Shown here: piece by piece, positions 21,015 through 32,031 of the stretch
Layout of the letters: each line of letters begins with the position of its first letter
Position numbering within the stretch: the stretch's first letter is position 1
From: Imbricaverruca yamaguchii
Lineage: Eukaryota; Arthropoda; Thecostraca; Neoverrucidae
NCBI GenBank assembly: GCA_034440575.1
Contig: JAOTOL010001319.1
Location: 574,501-638,500 of the forward strand
Length of the DNA: 64,000 nt
Direction: 5' to 3'
The notes under the pieces: model-generated
Database searches by the model: none
Told to the model about the DNA's origin: nothing
The model's input: the letters and a program-made list of their open reading frames with translations, nothing else
Program-made: the position numbers and the translations under genes

Positions 21015-22270
21015 TGGTGGCGCACGGCGTCCGGTAGCGACAACTCCTCTGGTGTCGCACGGTGTCCGGTAGCGACAACTCCTCTGGTGTCGCACGGTGT
21101 CCGGTAGCGACAACTCCTCTGGTGCCGCACGGTGTCCGGTAGCGACAACTCCTCTGGTGGCGCACGGTGTCCGGTAGCGACAACTCCTCTGGTGGCGCAC
21201 GGTGTCCGGTAGCGACAACTCCTCTGGTGGCGCACGGTGTCCGGTAGCGACAACTCCTCTGGTGGCGCACGGTGTCCGGTAGCGACAACTCCTCTGGTGC
21301 CGCACGGTGTCCGGTAGCGACAACTCCTCTGGTGCCGCACGGTGTCCGGTAGCGACAACTCCTCTGGTGCCGCACGGTGTCCGGTAGCGACAACTCCTCT
21401 GGTTCTGGTGCGCACGGTGTCCGGTAGCGACAACTCCTCTGGTGCCGCACGGTGTCCGGTAGCGACAACTCCTCTGGTCGCACGGTGTCCGGTAGCGACA
21501 ACTCCTCTGGTGCGCACGGTGTCCGGTAGCGACAACTCCTCTGGTGCGCACGGTGTCCGGTAGCGACAACTCCTCTGGTGCCGCACGGTGTCCGGTAGCG
21601 ACAACTCCTCTGGTGCCGCACGGTGTCCGGTAGCGACAACTCCTCTGGTGGCGCACGGTGTCCGGTAGCGACAACTCCTCTGGTGCCGCACGGTGTCCGG
21701 TTGCGACAACTCCTCTGGTGGCGCACGGTGTCCGGTAGCGACAACTCCTCTGGTGGCGCACGGTGTCCGGTAGCGACAACTCCTCTGGTGGCGCACGGTG
21801 TCCGGTAGCGACAACTCCTCTGGTGGCGCACGGTGTCCGGTAGCGACAACTCCTCTGGTGCCGCACGGTGTCCGGTAGCGACAACTCCTCTGGTGCCGCA
21901 CGGTGTCCGGTAGCGACAACTCCTCTGGTGCCGCACGGTGTCCGGTAGCGACAACTCCTCTGGTGTTGCACGGTGTCCGGTAGCGACAACTCCTCTGGTG
22001 TCGCACGATGTCCGGTAGCGACAACTCCTCTGGTGGCGCACGGTGTCCGGTAGCGACAACTCCTCTGGTGCCGCACGGTGTCCGGTTGCGACAACTCCTC
22101 TGGTGGCCGCACGGTGTCCGGTAGCGACAACTCCTCTGGTGCCGCACGGTGTCCGGTAGCGACAACTCCTCTGGTGGCGCACGGTGTCCGGTAGCGACAA
22201 CTCCTCTGGTGGCGCACGGTGTCCGGTAGCGACAACTCCTCTGGTGTCGCACGGTGTTCGGTGGCGACAA
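21015..22270. repeat. Satellite array, 35 bp unit, about 36 copies, highly homogeneous
   Basis: Each unit has GTCCGGTAGCGACAACTCCT plus a short variable linker (GGTGCCGCAC, GGTGGCGCAC or GGTGTCGCAC). Near 21395-21560 several units have 1-5 base deletions or insertions in the linker only, while the 24-base core is almost invariant. Two core variants (GGTTGCGACA) occur near 21709 and 22085. Minus-strand ORFs of more than 420 codons in three frames are read-through. Confidence 0.97.
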
Positions 22271-24015
22271 TGATTCGCTGACGCATCGCAGAAATGTGAT
22301 TATCTGATCCCCAACTGGTGTGAGTACCACCAACATCGTGAACATCGACTCAGACAAAAACGATGAGGTTTCGCGTCGATTTTACCTGCCCATGCCGAAC
22401 AAGCGTTATGACAGATAACGAGAATAGTGGGCGATATGCATGTTCTGTACTCTTGGCGAAGGCGCCATCGGCACACCGACGCTCAAAATGAATTGGATGA
22501 AAGAAATGAGAACATATACAACTAGGTATCTAGAAGGCATCGAGTGCCCCATACTTGGACTACCCAGGCCCTTTTCCCTCTGGACTTTTTTATGCTAAAC
22601 TGATAATCGTGCGATGCCTATGTTACGTACTACGCCAGCATCGCTATGCTATATAACGTTAACTTAGTTGCCACTCGAGCTGCATTTAGTGCCCCAGCTT
22701 TCGCAAACTGCCACGATGGTGCTGCCCTGGTGCACAGTACCAGGCGACTAGGCGATAAACAAACCTGCTCCGAAGAATTCCCGCCGCTTTGGCATTTCCT
22801 AGTCTCGCCAGACCGGCTCCCCGTACCCGACAGCGGTCGTTGACCCCTGTCTCTGAATGATGATGATGGCGAATTCACCAAGGCCACCTCACCGTGCGGT
22901 AGCTGATGCTGGATAATGGTCAGCACGGCACACCAGACAGTTGGAGCGTGCCGGTCGTCGCTGCACTCCGTCGCCTATTTGCATCGGCACAAAACGTCAA
23001 CGCTGAACGGCATTTGCGAATGTAGACAAGTGTTCATTGTCGAATTCGTGCCCGTCGCGCCAATAGAAGCTATTCCAGGATATCTTGTCATACATTCATA
23101 ACCGGCACTCCAAAATGCGATTGATGCAACAAAACCATGCGAAACGCGGGACAAAATGGGCTTACAAACCACTGCAGGTTCTCATTTACGCACAGCCTCC
23201 GAGCATCAACCGCAGTGGCCCCGCCCCGAGCTCTGGATGTACCAACGTACCACCGCCCTTCAGCCTCCACCGGCAGGCTCCAGCTTCCTGGACGTGCTCA
23301 TCATGAGACGACGGCACACGCACCCAGCCGGCGGTGACAACTCCGTCGCCCTCGCAGACGCCCGACCTCACCCGCCGGTGGTCGTGACCGAGGCTGACCT
23401 GCGGAAGTGAATTCCTCACCTCGGCGACCTGCGGAAGTCGAGGCGAGCGCGGGCCGACCTTGAGCACATGCCGCGCCGCTCCATTGGCGCTGTCGAGCTT
23501 CCCGGAAATCAGCTGCGTTCAAGGCGATGGGAGCGACGAGACGAGGAAGACAGCTGCTGGCGGCGATTCGTTTAAGATTCGGCGCATACAGCGAGACATC
23601 AGGGCACTGAAATACTGGCAAAAGAGCACAACTAAGGACAGAGGGCCCCCAACGAGTCGTGCATTTGTCTTCAAGTTTACGTCCTGCCTTTAGGAAAAAA
23701 GTACTGAAGTGCAGTTTCTTGTGGTACATCTACCTGTGACGACTTTTGGTCTGGTACCAATTTCAGCATCAATTTTTGTCTTCGCACACCAGTTCAGATG
23801 CACTAGCGTGACAAAGAAGGTTTTTGCAGATCAATGGACCCCGAGCCGATCGTTCGACACCGTGTTGGTGCGGACTTCTAATAATGCTCGTCAACAACAC
23901 CAGTAGTGCATCGCTTTTGGGTCTGACTAGATCTCATCCAGCGTCCTTTATGTTTGCAGATGAACAATATTTCCACCTGGCTACTTCATCTTGTGGTCAT
24001 AAGTGTGGATAGCTG
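22271..24015. other. Long unassigned stretch
   Basis: Mixed composition with ORFs of up to 142 codons and no recognised domain. A small duplication GACCTGCGGAAGT occurs at about 23395 and 23428. Confidence 0.35.
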
Positions 24016-24094
24016 AAAAAGTCGATTCTTGGATTGGAATTGGAATTTAAGGGCGCGTCGACTGCGTTGGTCATGTAGCATAAAAAGTCGATTC
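24016..24094 (-). mobile_element. Tiny retro-insertion (53 bp) with 13 bp TSD, copy 2
   Basis: The TSD AAAAAGTCGATTC is perfect at 24016-24028 and 24082-24094. The insert (24029-24081) read on the minus strand ends in GACGCGCCCTTAA followed by an ATTCC-type tail. It matches the insert at 4389-4442 along its length and begins at almost the same point. Different tails (AATC there, AATTCC here) on the same core argue for two independent retropositions. Confidence 0.8.
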
Positions 24095-24344
24095 AATGAG
24101 CAAGGAATAGCCGAGAGCAAAGACACCGCAGCCTATCATGAAATAGTGAAATAGAGGAAGAATGCATTACAACCAACTGCCGGTGCATTTAGCACGTCCA
24201 ACCTATTACGCTTACCGGTGTCCAACGTCCAGCTACTCCGATGTCTCCACCAATTTTAACTCGCTCCCGAACTTAGGGCTGTTCGGTTCACAGGCAGAGA
24301 TGGTCCCATGCTTTCCAGGTGGTTCTCAGTGAACTGAGAAACGC
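24095..24344. other. Unassigned spacer
   Basis: Nothing was recognised between the retro-insertion and the 37 bp satellite. Confidence 0.3.
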
Positions 24345-24524
24345 ACTGTGGCAGATATGTGGTGGTGAGGCAGACGTGTAGCGTGTGTGACATCGTGGCA
24401 GGTTTCGTAGGGTAGCAGCCATTTATACCGTGGCAGGTGTGTGGCAGTGTAGCATGCATTTATAGTGTGACAGGCTTCTGGTAGTACAGCACGCATTTAT
24501 AGTGTGACAGGTCTGTGGTAGTAA

Positions 24525-24550
24525 AGACATAAAGACATAAAGACATAAAA
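24525..24550 (-). mobile_element. LINE 3' tail (AAAGACAT)n inside the satellite
   Basis: Three AAAGACAT repeats followed by AAAAGATT match the tail and extreme 3' end of the LINE at 4785-5030 (AAGACATAAAAGATT near 4793-4807). No further LINE sequence is present, so if it is an insertion it is truncated almost to the tail. Confidence 0.55.
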
Positions 24551-24668
24551 GATTGTAGCATAAAAGAGTGTAGCAGACATAAAAGAGTGTAGCAGACATA
24601 AAAGAGTGTAGCAGACATAAAAGAGTGTAGCAGACATAAAAGAGTGTAGCAGACATAAAAGACTGTAG
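24551..24668. repeat. Chimeric 19 bp minisatellite, about 6 copies
   Basis: The unit GACATAAAAGAGTGTAGCA joins the LINE-tail motif (GACATAAAAG) to the satellite motif (TGTAGCAG). The copies are nearly identical, so this junction seems to have been amplified after the tail arrived in the 37 bp array. Confidence 0.9.
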
Positions 24669-25222
24669 CAGGCATTTATAGTATGACATTTGCGTGTGGT
24701 AGTGCAGCAAGCATGCATAGTGTAGCAGGTTTGTTGTAGTGTATGCGGCATTCATAGCATAACATATTTGTAGTAGTGTAGCAGGCATTTATAGTATGAC
24801 AGGCAAGAGTTAGGGTAGCAGGAGTTTATAGCGTGACAGGTATGTGGTAGGGTAGCAGGAAGTTAGAGTACGACAGGTATGTGTTAGTGTAGCAGGCATT
24901 TGTAGCGTGAAAAGTTTGTGATAGAGCAGCATGCATTTATAGTGTGACATGTTTGTGGTAGTGTAGAAAGGCATCTATAGTGGGACGGGTTTGTAGTAGT
25001 GTGGCAGGCATTTATAGTGTGACAGTGTAGCAGTATGTGGCAGTGCAACAGACACTAATGCGTGACATGTGTGTGGCAGTGTAGCAGATATTTGCAGTGT
25101 GACAAGTTTGTGGTAGTGTGACAGGCATGTACCGATGTAGTATGACGAAGCAAACCCAGCTGGCACTCGGTCTCCTGCCATTGAAGAGGCCCTATCCACA
25201 CAATTCCATGTTGTCTGAGAAC

Positions 25223-25236
25223 GGGGGGGGGGGGGG
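25223..25236. repeat. G homopolymer (14)
   Basis: A single run of 14 G, one of many such runs in the window. Confidence 0.95.
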
Positions 25237-25290
25237 TACGCGCAGACAACCGGTCACGTGCCCCGCATGGGTCTGATTATTCATGTGCAC

Positions 25291-25581
25291 AGGCCAATTT
25301 CACTGGCATCGCATGCTGTGTATTCACACCGAATTTGGTGTGAATGCACCTTCGAGAGATCTTCAAGTGTTACACCTCACACTTTCTTTAAATCAACAAG
25401 TCATATAGGTCACCATCAGCTGATTGCCAGTCAGCTGTTAGTGACTAAAATATTACATAACATTAAATATAATTAATTAAATAACCTTCATTAAAATAAG
25501 TATAATATAAAAATACATAAAGGTGCATTCACACCAAATTCGGTGTGAATACAGAGCTTGTGATGTCAGTGAAATCGGCCT
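25291..25581. mobile_element. MITE-like element with 62 bp terminal inverted repeats
   Basis: The left TIR (25291-25352) and right TIR (25520-25581) are inverted copies with five mismatches. Each TIR holds a near-palindrome around TTCACACC...GGTGTGAA (left at about 25323-25345). The 167-base interior is AT-rich and encodes nothing, so the element is non-autonomous. Size (291 bases) and structure fit a MITE of a cut-and-paste DNA transposon. I could not fix a TSD, so the superfamily stays open. Confidence 0.85.
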
Positions 25582-26139
25582 CAGCTAGTTGTAGTTGAGA
25601 CGCCATAAAAAACGGTTGCGTCAGCTCCGGAAGCGCTTGCGGTCTTTAATCACGGCGCCGATAGATACGCGTAATACGGAAGTTATTAATGCAAGGCACA
25701 GCCAGGATCCACTTGCATTACGTCCGGGAAACCGATCGTAATCTCGTTCCAAAAGAATATACGCGATGTGAAGGCACACTTCCGAGTAAATCAGTCGGAC
25801 ACCTGGACGTCAAGGTGCATCGACGTCATTTCCGAGGAAACCCGAGCACTTCCTTCCTCGGAGTTCCTCGGACGACGCTGCACTTGCACGCGTCGGGGTC
25901 GGTGCGTACATTTCTTGGAAAGCGCCACTCTTCAAAGCCACTCGCAGAATGGAGCGCGAACCCGGGCTGGGTCAGGCTGGGTTGGATTGAGTGGGTTGGA
26001 CGCGAAGTTATCAAAAGTCGAGCGTTGCCGCCCGTCTGCCCCTCCTGCCCGCCTCCGCGCCGGCTGCTTGGCCCGAAGGACCCCCCCCCCCCCGTGGGGG
26101 GGAGGTGCGGTGCCATTGAGCCTCGCGTTCCAGCGTCAG
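25582..26139. other. Unassigned sequence
   Basis: The 755-, 642- and 495-codon ORFs of the next array extend into or begin near this part, but no domain is present here. A C run followed by GTGGGGGGGAGG lies near 26080-26105. Confidence 0.3.
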
Positions 26140-27660
26140 CCGGCGGTGCACACCCCCCGCCACGGCCCGCCGTCTCCTACCTGTGCACATCCCCCGCCAC
26201 GGCCCGTCGTCTCCTACCTGTGCACATCCCCCTCCACGGCCCGTCGTCTCCTACCTGTGCACCCTCCCCGCCACACCCGCCGTCTCGTACCTGGCACACC
26301 CCCGCCACGACCCGCCGTCTCGTACCTGTGCACCCCCCCGCCACGGCCCGTCGTCTCGTACCTGTGCACACCCCCCCTCCCCCCCCGCCACGGCCCACCG
26401 TCTCGTACCTGTGCACACCCCTCGCCACGACCCACCGTCTCGTACCTGTGCACCCTCCCCCCGCCACGGCCCGCAGCCTCATACCTGTGCACACCCCTCG
26501 CCACGGCCCGCCGTCTCGTACCTGTGCACACCCCCCGCCACGGCCCGCCGTCTCGTACCTGTGCACACCCCTCGCCACGACCCACCGTCTCGTACCTGTG
26601 CACACCCCTCGCCACGGCCCGCCGTCTCGTACCTGTGCACACCCCTCGCCACGGCCCGCCGTCTCGTACCTGTGCACACCCCTCCCACGACCCGCCGTCT
26701 CGTACCTGTGCACCCCCCCGCCACGGCCCGCCGTCTCGTACCTGTGCACACCCGCCACGACCCGCCGTCTCGTACCTGTCACACCACCCCTCGCCACGAC
26801 CCGCCGTCTCGTACCTGTGCACACCCCACCGCCACGGCCCGCCGTCTCGTACCTGTGCACACCCCTCGCCACGACCCGCCGTCTCGTACCTGTGCACCCC
26901 CCGCCACGGCCCGCCGTCTCGTACCTGTGCAGCCCCCCCGCCACGGCCCGCGTCTCGTACCTGTGCACCCCCCGCCACGACCCACCGTCTCGTACCTGTG
27001 CACCCCCCGCCACGGCCCGCCGTCTCGTACCTGTGCACACCCCGCCACGGCCCGCCGTCTCTACCTGTGCACACCCCTCGCCACGGCCCGCCGTCTCGTA
27101 CCTGTGCACCCCCCCCCGCCACGGCCCGCCGTCTCGTACCTGTGCACACCCCTCGCCACGACCCGCCGTCTCGTACCTGTGCACACCCCCGCCACGACCC
27201 GCCGTCTCGTACCTGTGCACACCCCCGCCACGGCCCGCCGTCTCGTACCTGTGCAACCCCTCGCCACGACCCGCCGTCTCGTACCTGTGCAGCCCCCCGC
27301 CACGGCCCGCCGTCTCGTACCTGTGCACCCCCGCCACGGCCCGCCGTCTCGTACCTGTGCACCCCCCCGCCACGGCCCGCCGTCTGTACCTGTGCACCCC
27401 TCGCCACGACCCGCCGTCTCGTACCTGTGCACACCCCCGCCACGGCCCGCCGTCTCGTACCTGTGCACCCTCCCCCGCCACGGCCCGCCGTCTCGTACCT
27501 GTGCACACCCCTCGCCACGGCCCGCCGTCTCGTACCTGTGCACACCCCTCGCCACGACCCACCGTCTCGTACCTGTGCACACCCCTCGCCACGGCCCGCC
27601 GTCTCGTACCTGTGCACACCCCTCGCCACGGCCCGCCGTCTCGTACCTGTGCACACCGTC
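26140..27660. repeat. Satellite array, about 37 bp unit, about 42 copies, strand-asymmetric
   Basis: Units contain CCGTCTCGTACCTGTGCACA and CGCCACGGCCCG. The two are joined by a variable C-rich linker (ACACCCCTCG, CCCCCC and similar) that changes length by 1-4 bases between units. The plus strand is strongly pyrimidine-rich. Linker slippage shifts the phase, yet no unit contains a stop in most frames, so ORFs of up to 755 codons (25689-27956) appear on both strands. I regard them as artefacts. Confidence 0.97.
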
Positions 27661-28140
27661 TGCATGCTGATCAGGCAGCCGGACCGGCCAGTGTAGCAAT
27701 GAGCCGCCACATCACCGGCGACCACCGGCAGCCCTCCGCCAGCGGGGGACCGCCTCCCGCGCCGCAGTCGCCTCCGTCGCCGCCGACCGGGCGGGTCATG
27801 ATGCGGCTGTGCGCCGCGGCACTACCGCCGGCTCGCAAATCGACGTCTACAAATGTGCTACGCAAACCGACGGAGACGAACTATTTCCGTCGGCGGCCGG
27901 GAAATGGCAGTTCCGTTCCCGGCGCCGACTGGCCAACAGACGTCCGGCGGGCCTGACGAGAACAGAGTCGTTCCTGGCCGCCGAGTTGCATTCCTTGGCG
28001 CCCGCGGGGCCCACGAGCAAACCCACACGGTGGGCTCGCGCCAGCGTCGGTCGACGCAGCGCGGCCGGAAGGGTGGGAGTGGACACGGGAGGAGGGCGAT
28101 CGGGACCGGGGCGCTAACGAGCGGCTGTGACGGCTGGCGC
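27661..28140. other. CpG-rich block
   Basis: High GC with overlapping ORFs of about 100 codons on both strands and no domain. Confidence 0.3.
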
Positions 28141-29205
28141 GGTCGAGACACAGTCACACGACAGGCGGCCTGAAGCCCAAATAACTAACGAGACACAGTC
28201 ACACGACAGGCGCCCTAGAGCACAAATAGCTAACTAACGAGACACAGTCACACGACAGGCGCCCTAGAGCACAAATAGCTAACTAACGAGACACAGTCAC
28301 ACGACAGGCGCCCTGGAGCCCAAATAACTAACGAGACACAGTCACACGACAGGCGCCCTGGAGCACAAATCGCTAACTAACGAGACACAGTCACACGACA
28401 GGCGCCCTGAAGCACAAATAGCTAACTAACGAGACACAGTCACACGACAGGCGCCCTGGAGCACAAATAGCTAACTAACGAGACACAGTCACACGACAGG
28501 CGCCCTGGAGCACAAATAGCTAACTAACGAGACACAGTCACACGACAGGCGGCCTGAAGCACAAATAACTAACGAGACACAGTCACACGACAGGCGCCCT
28601 GGAGCCCAAATAACTAACGAGACACAGTCACACGACAGGCGGCCTGAAGCCCAAATAGCTAACTAACGAGACACAGTCACACGACAGGCGCCCTGGAGCA
28701 CAAATAGCTAACTAACGAGACACAGTCACACGACAGGCGCCCTGGAGCACAAACTAACTAACGAGACACAGTCACACGACAGGCGCCCTGGAGCACAAAT
28801 AGCTAACTAACGAGACACAGTCACACGGCAGGCGCCCTGAAGCCCAAATAACTAACTAACGAGACACAGTCACACGACAGGCGCCCTGGAGCACAAATAG
28901 CTAACTAACGAGACACAGTCACACGACAGGCGCCCTGGAGCACAAGTAGCTAACTAACGAGACACAGTCACACGACAGGCGGCCTAGAACACAAATAACT
29001 AACGAGACACAGTCACACGACAGGCGTCCTAAAGCCCAAATAACTAACGAGACACAGTCACACGACAGGCCCCCTAGAACACAAATAACTAACTAACGAG
29101 ACACAGTCACACGACAGGCCCCCTAGAACACAAATAACTAACTAACGAGACACAGTCACACGACAGGCCCCCTAGAACACAAATAACTAACTAACGAGAC
29201 ACAGT
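28141..29205. repeat. Satellite array, 41-49 bp units, about 23 copies
   Basis: The invariant core ACGAGACACAGTCACACGAC is followed by AGGCGCCCTGGAGC or a variant and a linker built from AACTAACTAACG or AGCTAACTAACG. Unit length varies because the four-base CTAA element is present once, twice or three times. The right-most units share the CCCCTAGAACAC variant, a sign of local homogenisation. Confidence 0.97.
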
Positions 29206-29827
29206 AACCTCGGCGCGGCGGTGCTGTGACGCAGGTGGGAGACAAAGGGGCTGGGGGATACACGCACAGACTGTGGACTTTGAACACACGGGGGGGGGCG
29301 ATAGCAGGATGGGAGGAAAAGAAGAGCGTGCTGACAACAAACAGCCAGTCAGATAGCCCGCCGGTACAGGGACGGCGACCAGCACACCCACCCACTCTCT
29401 ACCTCCTCTCTCCGGTTGTTTGTCCGCGACACCTTTCAGCACATTCACGACGTGACATTCATGGCACGACACCCTTTCCTTTCGCGTGTCTTCCGCCGTG
29501 TCTGCGGCGGCTTGCTTCCGGGCGCCGCGTGTCGACAAACAAGCCGACGCGGTGGACTGGCGCCAGTAGTGGACGAGCGACACCAAGAGCGCAGCCACAG
29601 CTGCAGGCCGTGCAAGGCTCACCTGTCGCAGCGGTGGCGAGAACACGCCCCTCCCCGCCATGGCCACCTCTGTGTGACTGCTCATACCCGGGAGTCTCGC
29701 CGTCTTGGCGTCGATTGCCCCCCTGTTTGTCCCGTCCTTCGCTTTTCCGGCCGCGGCTGCCTCATCGGGTCGCTCAGCGACCCTCCGCTGTCTGGCCGTC
29801 GACCCGTGGCGTTCTCCGTGCGTTCCG
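29206..29827. other. Unassigned GC-rich sequence
   Basis: ORFs on both strands (154 to 224 codons) cross it without recognisable domains. Confidence 0.3.
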
Positions 29828-30013
29828 TATCGCGGCCTGGCGTTCTATATCGCGGCCTAGCGTTCTATATCGCGGCCTAGCGTTCTATATCGCGGCCTAG
29901 CGTTCTATATCGCGGTTCAGCGTTCTATATCGCTGCTTAGCGTTCTATATCACGGCCTAGCTTTGTATATCGCGGCCTAGCATTATATGTCGCGGCCTAG
30001 CGTTCTATATCGC
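29828..30013. repeat. Minisatellite, 20 bp unit, about 9 copies
   Basis: CGTTCTATATCGCGGCCTAG is repeated with single-base changes towards the right end (CTTTGTATATCG, CATTATATGTCG). Confidence 0.94.
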
Positions 30014-30600
30014 TCAATGCGCTAAGGTACACTTAAATCAATGGACAATTTGAAACAGCAAAGAGACAAACTGAAGTAATTTATGTAGCAACGACCACCG
30101 ACAACCGCTCAGCGATTTTGTTCGGCCAAAAACGTCTCTTTCATAGGACAAGGCGAAAGGAAAACGAAAAGGCACCTGTTCAGGATGCTCGAGTGCACCC
30201 CCACTCCCCACCCCCTGCTAGACGATTTTCTCTTTCGGACGAAGACGCCCATCCATGCATCCGCCTCTGTCCTAGATTATACGTACAAACGGCAAATTAC
30301 ATTAGTAGCAGGTGCACTTGGCGGTGAATTCAGAACCGGCCTCGTGAACATATGATGCTGATGTGATTGGCCATAGTAACACACTGAGGTGGATAGTTTC
30401 CTCATATTTCGAGATGCAACGTCGATTAGGGGGCTTCAGCTTCTTTTTCTCCTCTTTTTGTGATATCTTCTTTTCTCCTTCCCAGATGGGTGGGTCCCTG
30501 TGGCTCTTAATGAGCCAACCTGGTCCTTACAACTTTATAGCTGCACCACAACAGGTGTCCTTTCTGTGATCAAAGGGACGATTATATCGTGCTGTCCCTG
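30014..30600. other. Unassigned sequence
   Basis: Nothing recognised; short ORFs only. Confidence 0.3.
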
Positions 30601-30799
30601 CCTTGAACTAATGATTGGTTGGTTGGTTGGTTATTGGTTTTACGACACATCGGCCGTCGAGTCATACAGCGTCGCCAATCTCTCATGCCGATTGGTCGCG
30701 GGCGAAGAGTAGCGGCAGGTGAGACTCGAACCCACAACCTTTCGATTGTGAGACGAGCAACTCGCCCCTAGACTACTCGTCCCCTTGAACTAATGATTG
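30601..30799 (-). mobile_element. SINE family B, copy 1 (tRNA-Val-like head) with 17 bp TSD
   Basis: The element spans 30618-30782. The TSD CCTTGAACTAATGATTG is perfect at 30601-30617 and 30783-30799. On the minus strand the head GGGGACGAGTAGTCTAGGGG contains an A-box-like region and the B box GGTTCGAGTCT. The position of CAC in CTCACAA resembles a tRNA-Val anticodon loop, but the stem has mismatches, so it is not a functional tRNA. The tail is AACC repeats (plus strand GGTTGGTTGGTTGG). Confidence 0.95.
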
Positions 30800-32031
30800 A
30801 ATGGACCACTCACTTGCCCGACCATCCGTAGGCTTGCATAATGGAGACGTGGATAATTTTGGGCTTTAATGTTCAGATTTGGTCAATTAAATTAAAACTG
30901 CTTTCAGCAGAATAAGTTTCAAAGTGTGATTTAAGCTGGCGTTTTCTCAAATTGGTTATGTTTGTTATATGCTGGTTATATTGCATGCCTTCAGCGCATT
31001 TATTTGCGAAAAACTGCTCTGTCCCGCTAAAAAGAACCCACATTTCTCCTCTTCCCGAAAAAAAACAAATAGCTTCCAATAGTCTTGCTGCTTTGTTATT
31101 TATCCTAAACACTTGAAGGGTGGGAATACAATTGGCATTTCGCACCCAATAATTATCTGACACTCATGTTTGCCACCGTTCATATAGGTATATATGAACA
31201 CAAAAAAGCATGAATACCATCACTGCTTGCTTCATCATTCATCTATGCGTACGGTTGCAAATTATCGCCATCCAAATGTTTGTGCATACACTGTACAGCA
31301 GTAGGCGTTTTCTAAACTCGTCAACTAAACTTTATCCATATCATACCAGGAGGCGTGCTATGCTTACCGATAATTTCAAACACATGTGCAAAAAGTTGAC
31401 CAAAGCAATTGCAACCACACCATGTTGATTGCATCACCAGAAGAAAAACGTGCACATACAGGGTAGATACACAGAGGCTTGCTTACTGCTTATTCAATGG
31501 TCTGATGACGGCCAAACATTGGCTTCTGCAAATATACGCTACCTCGTATGCCGACGTGCGCCAAATTGGGAACATCAACCATACAGGTGGCGACATAATA
31601 GGCATGTCAAGGCTCCATGAACAGGACTTGCAGTATTAGTAAGCATCATCCTCTGCACTTTTGTCCCCATTGCGGATTGAGGTAAAGTACATTGACATGC
31701 AAGTCATTCAAGAACCGCGCACAAGCCCACAAATACGCCAAAGAAGGGCCGCCGGTGGTGTCGTGTCCTTTCCTTGTATCATTTTTACTGCTCGATGTTA
31801 AAACTTAATGTTGGAGCATTCCTGTTTATGATAATCGCATGCCTGACTGGTAGTTGTTGTAGGACAGGGAACTACTTTCCTGATTCGGAGAAGCTGCATG
31901 CCGTCTTATCTGTGTGATTGGTCGCTTGTACGTGTTTCCACGTAATCACATATCAGTGATAACATGATGGCCATCAACATCCGCACAGTGAAACGTCGTC
32001 TGAAGAGCACTTTCGATGCTATTTGAACTGT
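30800..32031. other. Unassigned AT-rich sequence
   Basis: No array, SINE or domain-bearing ORF (longest about 96 codons). Confidence 0.4.

Larger units (their letters stand above)
24345..25140. repeat. Satellite array, 37 bp unit
   Basis: The unit combines TGTAGCAGGCATTTATAGTG and TGACAGGTTTGTGGTAG. It is AT-rich and more diverged than the GC-rich arrays. It is interrupted at 24525-24668 by a LINE-tail sequence and a secondary 19 bp array. Confidence 0.93.

Noticed and set aside
20832..22357. Three overlapping minus-strand ORFs of 425-484 codons as a repeat protein
   Set aside because: All three frames are open because the 35 bp unit has no stop in any frame; the non-repeat ends show no domain.
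25689..27956. ORF of 755 codons as a protein-coding gene
   Set aside because: It is read-through of the 37 bp satellite; equally long ORFs exist in other frames and on the other strand and there is no domain outside the repeat.
26140..29205. CRISPR array
   Set aside because: Units are head-to-tail tandem copies with no unique spacers of constant length, and the context is eukaryotic with no cas genes.
30700..30782. Functional tRNA-Val gene (minus strand)
   Set aside because: The anticodon stem has mismatches and the same head recurs at 36115 and 63460 with body, tail and TSDs; it is a SINE.
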